Assembly (NCBI GenBank): GCA_031253995.1
Contig: JAIRVG010000021.1
Span: forward strand, 1-64,000
Origin: Paucimonas sp.
GTDB lineage: Bacteria > Pseudomonadota > Gammaproteobacteria > Pseudomonadales > Pseudomonadaceae
Length of the DNA stretch: 64,000 nucleotides
Direction of reading: 5' to 3'
A program made the position numbers and the translations under genes. The notes under the pieces were generated by a model, which saw only the letters and a program-made list of their open reading frames with translations, made no database searches and had not been told where the DNA came from. Shown here piece after piece: positions 49,780 through 57,774 of this stretch (position 1 is its first letter; each line of letters opens with the position of its first letter).

Positions 49780-51037
49780 CGAGCTGTTCGGCGGCCCCCG
49801 GCATAACCTCGGCTCCGACCCGCAGGCGCTCAAGCGCGCGCTGCACCGCTACATCATCGACGCCATCGAGGACTCCGGACGCAACCTGCTGGAGGGTGCG
49901 CGCCCCGCCCTGGCGCAATTCGTCGTCGAACAGGTCGGCGAATACATCGCCCGCCTGCACCTGGCCCTGTCGCGCTATGAAATGGAGCGCATGGCCGAGG
50001 AACTGGTGGACGAACTCACCGGCTTCGGCCCGCTGGAAGTGCTGCTGCGCGACACCAGCGTCACCGAGATCCTGGTCAACGGGCCGTTCCGCGTGTTCGT
50101 CGAGCGCGCCGGGGTGCTGCACCAGACCGACCTGCGCTTCATCGATGCGCACCATGTCGAGCGGGTCATGCAGCGCATCCTTGCGCCATTGGGCCGGCGT
50201 CTGGACGAGTCGTCGCCGATGGTCGATGCGCGCATGCCCGACGGCAGCCGGGTCAACGCGATCATCCCGCCGGTAGCACTGGACGGTCCCTGCCTGTCGA
50301 TCCGCAAGTTCCGCAAGGACATGCTCAAGAGCGCCGACCTGCTGGCGACCCGGGCCATCGATCCGGCGATCCTTGAGTTCTTCGAGAATGCCGTGGGCAA
50401 GCGCTGCAACATCCTGGTCAGCGGCGGCACAGGCACCGGCAAGACCACCCTGCTGAACATCCTCAGCCAGCTCATCAGCCCCCACGAGCGGCTGGTGACC
50501 ATCGAGGACGTGGCCGAGCTGCAACTGGATCACCCGCACGTGGTGCGCCTGGAAACCCGGCCGCCGAACGCCGAGGGCCATGGCGAGATCAAGGCCAGCG
50601 AACTGATCCGCAACGCCTTGCGCATGCGGCCGGATCGCATCCTGCTTGGCGAGATACGCGGCGTCGAGGTGATCGATGTGCTCACCGCGATGAACACCGG
50701 GCATGACGGCTCCATGAGCACCGTGCACGCCAACACCGCCCAGGACGCGCTGCTGCGCCTGGAAACCCTGGTGGGCCTGACCGGTCGCCAGGTGGCGGAG
50801 AAGACCCTGCGGCAGATGATCTGCGCGGCCCTCGACGTGGTCATCCAGCTGGCCCGCCTGCCCGATGGCCGGCGTTGCATCAGTGAGGTGCTGGAGGTGG
50901 TCGGCCTGCGCGACGACGTCTATGTCACCAACACCCTGTTTCGCTTCGACCGCCGTGGCAGCGGCGGCTTCGTCCGCGAGGCGGTCAACCCGGCGGGCGA
51001 CAAGCTGCGCCGCGACCCACTGGAGACGGCGCCGTGA
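49769..51037 (+). CDS. tadA: TadA secretion ATPase
   Basis: A 422-residue VirB11/GspE-type ATPase powering Flp pilus assembly. Signatures are the Walker A GGTGTGKTTL, TIEDVAELQL (Asp box), LGEIRGVEVIDVLTAMNTGHDG (Walker B and His box) and STVHANTAQDAL. The ATG at 49769 overlaps the tadZ stop. The downstream GTG of tadB overlaps the tadA stop (GTGA). Confidence 0.96.
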   Translation: MSSDELFGGPRHNLGSDPQALKRALHRYIIDAIEDSGRNLLEGARPALAQFVVEQVGEYIARLHLALSRYEMERMAEELVDELTGFGPLEVLLRDTSVTEILVNGPFRVFVERAGVLHQTDLRFIDAHHVERVMQRILAPLGRRLDESSPMVDARMPDGSRVNAIIPPVALDGPCLSIRKFRKDMLKSADLLATRAIDPAILEFFENAVGKRCNILVSGGTGTGKTTLLNILSQLISPHERLVTIEDVAELQLDHPHVVRLETRPPNAEGHGEIKASELIRNALRMRPDRILLGEIRGVEVIDVLTAMNTGHDGSMSTVHANTAQDALLRLETLVGLTGRQVAEKTLRQMICAALDVVIQLARLPDGRRCISEVLEVVGLRDDVYVTNTLFRFDRRGSGGFVREAVNPAGDKLRRDPLETAP

Positions 51038-51915
51038 TCGCCGCGGTCCTGGGGCTGTGCGGGCTGGTCTTGCTGGCGGCCTCGGTCGGCCTGTTCTACA
51101 ACGGCGTGCGCAAGTCCGCCGAGGAACGCACCCTGCACCGGCTCGGCCAGTTGCCCGAGCCGGTGGCCGTGGAAAAGCCGGCCCATGGCTGGCTGGAAGT
51201 GCTGCTGCTGCGTGCCGGCTTCGACCGCACGGCCGATCGCCTGATGCTCTGGGTCGCGGCCTGGCTTTTGCTGATCGCCCTGGGCGGGTTGTTCTTCGGC
51301 TGGCCGGGGATGCTGTTGATGCTGGTGCTCGGCCCGTTGCTGTGGCGTCTGTACATGGGCTGGCGCTACCAGCGACGCCTGCAGCACATGATCGAGCAAC
51401 TGCCGACCCTGCTCGACCATGCCGTGCGCAGCCTCAAGGCCGGGCGCACCCTCAGCGATGCGGTGCTGGGAGCCATCGATGTCTGCGCCGACCCGCTGAA
51501 AAGCGCCATGCAGCGGGTCCAGCGCAACGTGCAGATGGGGGCCAGCCTGGACGAGGCCTTGCAGGATCTGGCCGATCTCTACGACCAGGACGAATTCCGC
51601 GTCTTCGCCCTCGGCCTGCGCATCAACCATCGCTATGGCGGCAATGCCAGCGAGCTGCTGGAAAACCTGGTCAAGCTGATCCGCGAGCGCGAGCAGGCCG
51701 CCCGCCAGTTGCGCGCGATGACCGGGGAAACGCGGATGACCGCCCTGGTCCTGGCGATGCTGCCGATTTGCATCGCCGGCTATTTCCTGCTGGTCAATCC
51801 GGCCTACCTGCTGTCGATGTGGAACGACCACGACGGCCAGCTGATGCTGCTGGCCGCCTTCACCCTGCAGGTGCTGGGTTGCCTGGCGCTGTGGCGCATG
51901 TTGCGGAGTATCTGA
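51034..51915 (+). CDS. tadB: TadB inner-membrane platform protein
   Basis: A 293-residue T2SF-domain protein. Helices lie at about 3-20, 75-110 and 245-290, with the cytosolic F domain between (about 125-245, MIEQLPTLLDHAVRSLKAGRTL). It starts at a GTG overlapping the tadA stop and is followed by tadC one base after its stop. TadB and TadC together form the pilus assembly platform. Confidence 0.93.
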   Translation: MIAAVLGLCGLVLLAASVGLFYNGVRKSAEERTLHRLGQLPEPVAVEKPAHGWLEVLLLRAGFDRTADRLMLWVAAWLLLIALGGLFFGWPGMLLMLVLGPLLWRLYMGWRYQRRLQHMIEQLPTLLDHAVRSLKAGRTLSDAVLGAIDVCADPLKSAMQRVQRNVQMGASLDEALQDLADLYDQDEFRVFALGLRINHRYGGNASELLENLVKLIREREQAARQLRAMTGETRMTALVLAMLPICIAGYFLLVNPAYLLSMWNDHDGQLMLLAAFTLQVLGCLALWRMLRSI

Positions 51916-51916
51916 G

Positions 51917-52801
51917 ATGGCTTTGCTGATCAGTGCCGGGCTGCTCTTCCTGACCTTCCTGTTGCTGGTGAGCGTGCTGGCGCGCCAGCACCGCCGCGAG
52001 CGCCTGGTGACCCTGCGCCTGCAGGGCGAGCAGAGCCAGGTGTCCAGCGAAAACGGCTGGATGGAGCGCCTGGGCAAGAGCGCCCTGGCGCAGCGCTCGA
52101 TGAACCTCGACAGCGAAACCCGCGTGCTGCTCGACCGGATCGGCTGGCGGCGGACCCGCCAGCGTTCGCTGTATGCCGCTCTGCAGGTCGGTGTGCCGCT
52201 GCTGGCGCTGGGCATCGCGCTACTGTTCCAGAAGCTCTTCCTGGCGGGCGGTTCGACGCCCTGGCTGTGGCCGACCATGGCCCTCGGGCTCGGTTACCTG
52301 CTGCCCAAGCGCACCCTGGCCTGGGTCGCAGCGCGGCGCCAGCGGCAGATCGCCGACGAGGTGTCCAGCTTCATTCCGCTGCTGCGCATCCTCTTCGACT
52401 CCGGGCTGGCGGTGGAGCAGAGCCTGCGCATCCTCAGCATCGAGGGCCGGCAGTTGCTGCCGGTGCTGAGCGAGGAACTGCGCCTGATCCTGGTCCGGGT
52501 CGACTCCGGGCTGGCGCTGTCGTCGGAGCTGGAGCAGACGGCGCGGCTGCTGTCGGTGGACGAATTCAGCGACACCTGCGTGATCCTCCAGCAACTGCTG
52601 ACCCAGGGTGGTGGGGCGATGAAGTCGCTGCTGGCGCTCAAGCAGTTGCTCGACGACCGGCGCCTGACCCGGCTGCAGGAGCGGGTGTCGAAGATGTCCG
52701 GAAAGATGTCCGTGGTGATGATGGTGTTTCTGTTTCCCGCCTTGCTCATCGTCCTGGCGGGACCGGGGCTCAGCGCGCTGGCCCGGGTCTTCGGTTCCTG
52801 A
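51917..52801 (+). CDS. tadC: TadC inner-membrane platform protein
   Basis: A 294-residue protein with the same T2SF plan as TadB (N-terminal helix 3-22, paired helices about 95-130, F domain about 145-260, SSFIPLLRILFDSGLAVEQSL, C-terminal helix 265-290). It begins one base after the tadB stop. Partner of TadB in the Flp platform. Confidence 0.93.
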   Translation: MALLISAGLLFLTFLLLVSVLARQHRRERLVTLRLQGEQSQVSSENGWMERLGKSALAQRSMNLDSETRVLLDRIGWRRTRQRSLYAALQVGVPLLALGIALLFQKLFLAGGSTPWLWPTMALGLGYLLPKRTLAWVAARRQRQIADEVSSFIPLLRILFDSGLAVEQSLRILSIEGRQLLPVLSEELRLILVRVDSGLALSSELEQTARLLSVDEFSDTCVILQQLLTQGGGAMKSLLALKQLLDDRRLTRLQERVSKMSGKMSVVMMVFLFPALLIVLAGPGLSALARVFGS

Positions 52802-52817
52802 AAAAGGGGAGAGTGTC

Positions 52818-53501
52818 ATGCGAATCGCTGGAGTGATGCTGGGCGCGCTGCTGCTCAGTGGCTGCGCTGGCCAGAACGGTGCGCCGTGGCTGGCCTTGCA
52901 GGCGGGCGGGAGCAGTTGCGCCAAGCCGGATGCTTCGCAACAACTGGCGTTGAACCTGGCCGACGAGATGGTCGCCGATGGCCGTCCGCATGCGAGTCTG
53001 GCGCACCTTGAAGAGATGCCGGACAACCTGGCCGAGGTACGGGTGCGCAAGGCCAAGGTGCTGCGCCTGCTCGGCAGCAGCGAGGCCGAGCCGCTGTATC
53101 GCAGCCTGCTCGGTGGCTGCATGGGCGCTGAGGCGGAGCATGGCCTTGGCCAGTTGGCGGCGTCCCGCGGCGACAACGTCCAGGCCCGCCAGCACCTGAT
53201 GCGGGCCATGCGCCTGGCGCCCACCGACGAGAAGGTGCGCAACGACCTGGGCGTGGTCTACCTCAGCCTGGGCGAGCTGGAAAAGGCCCGTTTCGAGTTC
53301 CTTACCGCCATCGAGCTGAAGGAGGGTGACCGGTTGGCGGCGGTCAACCTGGTGACGCTGTTGCTGTACCAGGACAAATGGCAGCAGGCGGCCGACCTGG
53401 TCAGTCGCCTGGGCCTCAGCGCGGCGCAGTTCAGCGAAGCCCAGGCCCGTGCCGAGCAACTCAAACCCGGCGGTGAGCAACCGCCACGGAGGCCTTCATG
53501 A
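52818..53501 (+). CDS. tadD: TadD TPR lipoprotein
   Basis: A 227-residue lipoprotein with lipobox LLSGC (Cys near 17) and several TPR units (for example AEHGLGQLAASRGDNVQARQH and NDLGVVYLSLGELEKARFEF). It supports assembly or outer-membrane insertion of the RcpA secretin. The last codons overlap the following DUF3613 gene by 4 bases (ATGA). Confidence 0.92.
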   Translation: MRIAGVMLGALLLSGCAGQNGAPWLALQAGGSSCAKPDASQQLALNLADEMVADGRPHASLAHLEEMPDNLAEVRVRKAKVLRLLGSSEAEPLYRSLLGGCMGAEAEHGLGQLAASRGDNVQARQHLMRAMRLAPTDEKVRNDLGVVYLSLGELEKARFEFLTAIELKEGDRLAAVNLVTLLLYQDKWQQAADLVSRLGLSAAQFSEAQARAEQLKPGGEQPPRRPS

Positions 53502-53779
53502 ACGTTCGAATCCTCGTCCTGACGCTGTTGGCCGGCTTGCCGCTGGCTGCTTCGGCGATGCCGCCGGGCCCGTCCTCCCGCGCGCAGGCCACCACCGAGG
53601 CCTGGCTGCAACTTCAGCCCAGCGGCGAGAAGGCCTCCGACAAGGCGCAGAGCAGCACGGCGCGGGAGCATGACAAGAGCATGGAGCGGTGGCTGAAGGT
53701 GTACGACTACAAGATCCCCGAGGTCTTCAAGTGGGAGAAGATGAGTTCGGGGAGTTCGGGGGGATCAGGAGGCAATTGA
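53498..53779 (+). CDS. DUF3613 small periplasmic protein of the Tad locus
   Basis: A 93-residue protein with a signal peptide (MNVRILVLTLLAGLPLAASA) and a short mature part ending SSGSSGGSGGN. The segment WLQLQPSGEKAS and RWLKVYDYKIPEVFKW match DUF3613 proteins found beside tadD (PA4298-like). Function is unknown, probably in the Tad system. It overlaps the tadD end and is the last gene of the operon before the foreign-looking cassette at 53801. Confidence 0.85.
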   Translation: MNVRILVLTLLAGLPLAASAMPPGPSSRAQATTEAWLQLQPSGEKASDKAQSSTAREHDKSMERWLKVYDYKIPEVFKWEKMSSGSSGGSGGN

Positions 53780-53800
53780 GCTGCCTCCTGTAGTCTCGGC

Positions 53801-54730
53801 TCAAACCGGGCTAACGGGATCTACTCGGGTCTGTGGGCTCAGGAAATCGATATGAAAACCGCTTGAGCCATCGCCGAGCGCGACATGCAAACCCTCGATG
53901 CCTTCGTTGACTTGAGAGTTGATCGCGTAGTCGATGATGCCGTTTAACGCGGTATTGACACCGATGGCGAACTCGGTGAGTGCCAGGCCTCGTGGGCCTG
54001 CAGCTTTTTGGAGAAGGGCAGCGTAGTCAACTTCACTACACATGAAGGAAGTGACAATGTTTTCGGTGACATGAAGAACTCCTCCATGTTTGGCCAGCAG
54101 GCTGGCAAGGTTCTCCAAGTCAGCATTCAGTGCAGCCGCTTGAGGGAGAGTGTTCTTCCTCAGGACGATCAGAATACCTGATATTTGAAGACTCCCTGTA
54201 AAGTTGAAAGGACAAGGGTCTTTCGGGTTCATATGTGCGTAGTGCACCTCGAAGAACTCAGCCAGCGAGTGGATGTAGCCGTTATCTAGGTCTTCCGCGA
54301 TCAGAGCGTAGGGTGTGGCCTTTTCGAGTACCCTGACTGCTCCTCGAGAGTTATTGCCGCTCACCCTCAGGTCGCGAAAGTTATTAAGTGTTTTAAGAGC
54401 TTTTCTCTGCGTGCGCAGCGCCATGTCAAAGTCGCTTTTCATGATCAGGTCCAGCGTGTACTCGGCATGCATTACCGTTGCTTTGAATACATGTAGAGCA
54501 CAAAAAACAGATTGCTTGTTGCTTGCTCTCTCTGCAGCTTCAAAGGTATGTCTTGCAGCGTCGTGGCTGAAAGAAAAAACCAGGCTGCGAGGCGGTAGGG
54601 CGTGAGTCTGCATCAGCGACTGAGTGCGGAATCCTTTTTGGGCGGAGGCGGCGAGAAAAGCTTCGCTGTCGGAAATGATCAAGGCGTGCTCTGCGTTTAT
54701 CCAGCCTACTGAGTGGTTTTTATTAGGCAT
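53801..54730 (-). CDS. M29-aminopeptidase-like metalloprotein beside a small peptide gene
   Basis: A 309-residue protein, start at 54730 after AAGGAGAACTTC. The C-terminus has LTEFAIGVN (Glu253), GLHVALGDG (His282) and GFHIDFLS (His293-x-Asp295). This matches the last metal ligands of M29 aminopeptidases (AmpS/AmpT): the Glu-to-His spacing of 29 is the same, then HxD. The first M29 Glu is missing and the loop between the two His is short, so it may be a divergent peptidase or a mononuclear metal enzyme like the M29-fold 2,5-dihydroxypyridine dioxygenases. Residues 1-200 are not recognised. No signal peptide, so cytosolic. It lies downstream of the 32-residue peptide gene on the same strand. 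Assignment is by eye. Confidence 0.6.
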   Translation of the reverse strand: MPNKNHSVGWINAEHALIISDSEAFLAASAQKGFRTQSLMQTHALPPRSLVFSFSHDAARHTFEAAERASNKQSVFCALHVFKATVMHAEYTLDLIMKSDFDMALRTQRKALKTLNNFRDLRVSGNNSRGAVRVLEKATPYALIAEDLDNGYIHSLAEFFEVHYAHMNPKDPCPFNFTGSLQISGILIVLRKNTLPQAAALNADLENLASLLAKHGGVLHVTENIVTSFMCSEVDYAALLQKAAGPRGLALTEFAIGVNTALNGIIDYAINSQVNEGIEGLHVALGDGSSGFHIDFLSPQTRVDPVSPV

Positions 54731-54744
54731 GAAGTTCTCCTTGC

Positions 54745-54771
54745 AAGGTGTAGAGAGAGCCTCTACACCTT
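54745..54771 (-). promoter_or_regulatory. Hairpin between peptide gene and metalloprotein gene
   Basis: Perfect 11-bp stem aaggtgtagag / ctctacacctt with a 5-base loop. On the minus strand it follows the peptide stop and ends just before the RBS of the 309-residue gene. There is no T-run. It could lower downstream expression so that the peptide is made in excess, as in many peptide-precursor operons. Confidence 0.7.
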
Positions 54772-54787
54772 GGGGTTTTACCGACAG

Positions 54788-54886
54788 TTATTCGTCAGAG
54801 TGGGCCCAGACCAGTGGAGACCAACCAAAGTTTCCTGGCCCAGAGGCAGTGCGTGCAAGATCTTTGAAGTCCATAGGATCATTCAT
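54788..54886 (-). CDS. 32-residue peptide, candidate precursor or scaffold
   Basis: ATG at 54886 to TAA at 54788, preceded by ATAAACAAGGACAAACTC, a strong RBS at good spacing. The product starts MNDPMDFKDLARTASG and ends GWSPLVWAHSDE. The N-terminal part is charged and could form a recognition helix; the C-terminal half has Gly-Pro-Gly-Asn-Phe-Gly, two Trp and an acidic end. It is too short for a usual ORF scan. Placement before the metalloprotein gene, with a hairpin between, and beside the ligase gene points to a precursor or scaffold peptide. It has no Cys, so lanthionine or thiol chemistry is unlikely. Confidence 0.6.
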   Translation of the reverse strand: MNDPMDFKDLARTASGPGNFGWSPLVWAHSDE

Positions 54887-55154
54887 GAGTTTGTCCTTGT
54901 TTATATGCCCTCGAAATTGAGGGTCCTCGGATTCTTTTACTATGAGCTGCCGGATGGCAAGAGTTTTTTTGTTAAATCCTTGAAATATTTATATGACCTG
55001 CTGAGTAAGGATGTTTAAGTTTTTGAAGATTTTTCTGAGAGGGTTTTCTGATTTTTATAAAGCGTCTTGCATTTCCCAATATTGAAGAATTAGCTTTTGT
55101 CGTGGTCTTTTGTTCATGTGTTTATGTGTATTGCATATATGGGGATTACAAGAA
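54887..55154. promoter_or_regulatory. AT-rich divergent region between peptide and ligase genes
   Basis: A 268-base region between divergent genes, strikingly rich in T and A compared with the rest of the window (for example gtttttgaagatttttctgagagg). It must hold promoters for both directions. I see no gene I can support here. The AT content suggests recent acquisition or a regulated promoter, possibly silenced by H-NS-like MvaT. Confidence 0.5.
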
Positions 55155-56285
55155 ATGGCTACAAAAACCTGTATTACGCCGACTCAACTGGAACATGCTT
55201 TAGCACTGAAAGACCTGACGCTCTGGTCGTCCAATTCACACGCGGTGCACCTGATGGCAAGCGAAGTCCTGAAGGGGCTGCGTGAGCGAGGCTGGCCAAC
55301 AGCCGAAGTCGTTACTGGCCCAAGGGTAGTGCACGCCAGGGAAAACTATGCACTCTTGGGGTACTCCCCCGACGAAGTGACCCTGGGTAGCGAACACACT
55401 CGCTGGGTGGATCAAGAACGGCTGCTGCGTACGCAGACGACCAGTCAGATTCCGGCAGCATTGCAGGCTGCCGCCAGGGCGAGAAAGCCTGGTGAGATGA
55501 GGTTGATCGCTGCTCCCGGGATTACATTTCGCCGGGACACTCGTGACCGCTGGCACTGCGCCGAACCACATCAGATGGATGTCTGGGTGCTGGGGGAGCC
55601 AGCGCTTTCCAATCGAAAAGATCTCCTGAGACTTGTACGGGACATTCTGGAGGCAGCAACTCCCAGCCTGGGCTGGGTGTTCAGCGACAGCCCGCATCAT
55701 TACACCGATGAGGGCATCGAGGTAAATCTGTTGGCTGACGAGAAAGCCATCGAGGTGCTGGAGTGTGGTTGCATCGCTCGCAGCCTCCTCGAACGCCTTG
55801 GCATCGATCCAGAGCAACACGGTGGCCTCGCACTGGGCATGGGCTTGGACCGCCTGACCATGTTACGCAAGGGACTACCTGACATTCGCTTGCTGCGGGA
55901 TGAACATCCTCGGGTGCAAGCGCAGATGCACGACTTGTCGCAATGGCGACCTGTTTCGCGCCTGCCGTCGACGAGCAGGGACATTTCGCTTGCTGTTTCG
56001 CCCGGCCTGAGTGAGGAAGCGCTGACGGAGAAAATGCTGAATGCAGCTGGAGAGCATGCCTGCTGGATAGAGGAAATGCAGATCAAGGGACGCTGGGCCT
56101 ATGGTGATCTTCCTGAGCAGGCTATTCAGCGTCTGGGTTTGATCCCAGGTCAGGAAAACGTGCTCCTGCACATCGTGTTGCGTGACGCTTCGCGGTCCAT
56201 CACCACCGAGGAGGCGAATCAATTGTACGGAGTCATCCAAAGCGCAATGCATGAAGGTGAGCCAGGAGGAGGGTACCGTCTGTAG
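55155..56285 (+). CDS. Single-chain phenylalanyl-tRNA synthetase-like ligase (PheS core + FDX-ACB)
   Basis: A 376-residue paralogue of PheRS. The class II core shows motif 2 features LLRTQTTS (90-97), GITFRRDT (122-129) and HQMD (139-142), and motif 3 GMGLDRLTMLRKGLPDIR (228-245). Residues about 268-376 match the FDX-ACB domain normally at the end of PheT (RLPSTSRDISLAV). The N-terminal coiled coil of PheS and all editing parts of PheT are absent, giving a mitochondrial-type layout. It cannot be the housekeeping enzyme, which is a pheST pair elsewhere. I infer an aminoacyl ligase acting on a small peptide or metabolite. The ATG at 55155 is preferred to an upstream TTG. It is divergent from the peptide gene. 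Confidence 0.82.
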   Translation: MATKTCITPTQLEHALALKDLTLWSSNSHAVHLMASEVLKGLRERGWPTAEVVTGPRVVHARENYALLGYSPDEVTLGSEHTRWVDQERLLRTQTTSQIPAALQAAARARKPGEMRLIAAPGITFRRDTRDRWHCAEPHQMDVWVLGEPALSNRKDLLRLVRDILEAATPSLGWVFSDSPHHYTDEGIEVNLLADEKAIEVLECGCIARSLLERLGIDPEQHGGLALGMGLDRLTMLRKGLPDIRLLRDEHPRVQAQMHDLSQWRPVSRLPSTSRDISLAVSPGLSEEALTEKMLNAAGEHACWIEEMQIKGRWAYGDLPEQAIQRLGLIPGQENVLLHIVLRDASRSITTEEANQLYGVIQSAMHEGEPGGGYRL

Positions 56286-56307
56286 CGATTCTCCTGACGC
56301 CTCTTTC

Positions 56308-57102
56308 TCAATGCTCCGTCACCCGCTGGCGCAACGCCGAACCGCTCGGCGACAACGCCAGCGCCAGCTGGGTCCTGTTGTGCATGTGGGTCAGGCGCAG
56401 CACCTGCGACACGTACAGCTTCACCGTGTTCTCGGTGATGCCCAGCTCACAGGCGATCTGGTAGTTGGTCTTGCCCTGGCCCACCAGTCGCGCCACGTCC
56501 AGCTGGCGTGGGGACAGCGGGTCGAAGATGGTCGGCACGGCGTCGCCGTCCGCTTCGCCTTCCTCGGCCGCTTCCGGCCTGGCCGGCGCCTGCGTGCGGG
56601 CCTTGTCGAGGTCCTGGTAGAGGTCGTCGATGGACTCCGCCAGGTACTTCAGCTTCTGGTTCAGGTGGCCCAGTTGCTGGAAATCCTTTTGCCGCGCCAG
56701 CAGCACGTCTTCCTGGCGCTTCAGGCCTTCGAGCAGCTCGGCCAGGTCCACCGGCTTCTGGTAATAGTCGGCGAAGCCTTCGCGCAGGGCCTTGATCACG
56801 TCCTGCTTGTCGGCGCGCCCGGTGAGCATGATGGCTTCGAAGATGCGTTCCGGGCCGGCCTTGGCCTTCAGCGCCTTGACCAGCTCGATACCGTCGTACT
56901 CGGGCATGTTCAGGTCACAGACCACCAGGCCGATCGTCGGGTCGGCAACGAAGCGGTCGATGGCGTCGACGCTGGAGTGACAGGGGACGCAGCGATAACC
57001 GCTGCTTTCGAGAAATTCGCAAAGTTCTTCGACGATCAACGGCTGGTCATCGACGACCAGGATTTTCACTGGGCTGGTTGGCATTTTGAATCGCAACTCC
57101 AT
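56308..57102 (-). CDS. pprB: Response regulator PprB
   Basis: A 264-residue regulator with an N-terminal receiver (VVDDQPLI acidic pair, CDLNMPE phospho-Asp, YYQKPVDL Lys), a coiled coil (about 130-175) and a C-terminal LuxR helix-turn-helix (LSPRQLDVARLVGQGKTNYQIA). In P. aeruginosa PprB activates flp-rcp-tad, cupE and bap genes. The start could be 57102 (MELRF) or 57084 (MPTSP). I give the longer form, though GGAG lies before the shorter one. Convergent with the PheS-like gene. Confidence 0.9.
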   Translation of the reverse strand: MELRFKMPTSPVKILVVDDQPLIVEELCEFLESSGYRCVPCHSSVDAIDRFVADPTIGLVVCDLNMPEYDGIELVKALKAKAGPERIFEAIMLTGRADKQDVIKALREGFADYYQKPVDLAELLEGLKRQEDVLLARQKDFQQLGHLNQKLKYLAESIDDLYQDLDKARTQAPARPEAAEEGEADGDAVPTIFDPLSPRQLDVARLVGQGKTNYQIACELGITENTVKLYVSQVLRLTHMHNRTQLALALSPSGSALRQRVTEH

Positions 57103-57228
57103 GCTGGCGTGCCCTCCCTGAATGCTGCCAAGGAGCGGTCCCGGGTCACGGTGGGGCACTCACTAAAAAGTAGTCGCTCCTTTCGACTAATTACAAGGAG
57201 TGACACTGGAGTCAGAGCGCCCAGGCGA

Positions 57229-57699
57229 CTAATGGATCCATATGATTGCGAGCAAGAAGCCGCTGAGCAGGTAGGGCGCGAAGGGTTGTTTTTCCGACAT
57301 TCGCTCCTGCCATTCGCGCACACGCTTCTTAAGCTTTTGATTCAGCAGGGACCACAGCCAGCGCCGGGCCAATACCCAGATGATCAGGGTGATGCCCGCG
57401 CCGATGAAGGTGCCCAGCAGATACCACTGGTCGGTTGCCAGGGCCAGGGCCGCAAGCAATTTCACATCGCCGGCCCCCAGCCGACCAAGGATATAGCCGG
57501 GAAGGGTTAGCACCATCACCAGGGCGAGGGCCAGGGCTGCATCGGCGGGCTCGGCGCCGATCCAGGTGTGGCCGGTGAGGAACAGGTAAACAAGGGCGAA
57601 GGCGGCGGCACCGAGCGTCAGGGTGTTGGCGATCTGCCGTTCGCGGACATCCTGTTCGGCACAGAGGGCAAGCCACAACAGCAGGACGAGACTTTGCAT
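57229..57699 (-). CDS. fppA: Flp prepilin peptidase FppA (TadV)
   Basis: A 156-residue A24 aspartic peptidase that processes Flp and the pseudopilins. The catalytic Asp residues are in LCAEQDVRERQIAN (about Asp17) and the GAGDVKLLAAL motif (about Asp75). Six hydrophobic helices fit the short TadV class. Start at 57699 follows GGCGTTTCGCCA, a weak RBS. It is upstream of pprB on the same strand and divergent from tadF across 75 bases. Confidence 0.92.
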   Translation of the reverse strand: MQSLVLLLWLALCAEQDVRERQIANTLTLGAAAFALVYLFLTGHTWIGAEPADAALALALVMVLTLPGYILGRLGAGDVKLLAALALATDQWYLLGTFIGAGITLIIWVLARRWLWSLLNQKLKKRVREWQERMSEKQPFAPYLLSGFLLAIIWIH

Positions 57700-57774
57700 T
57701 GGCGAAACGCCATCCCTTGGTCTGAATGATTCTATGCTTGTCTGAGCGGTGTCATTGTCAGGGTAGACGCGATC

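Noticed and set aside
54713..55018. A 101-codon plus-strand frame across the small peptide gene
   Set aside because: It has no usable RBS, spans the AT-rich divergent region, and conflicts with the peptide gene that has a strong RBS.
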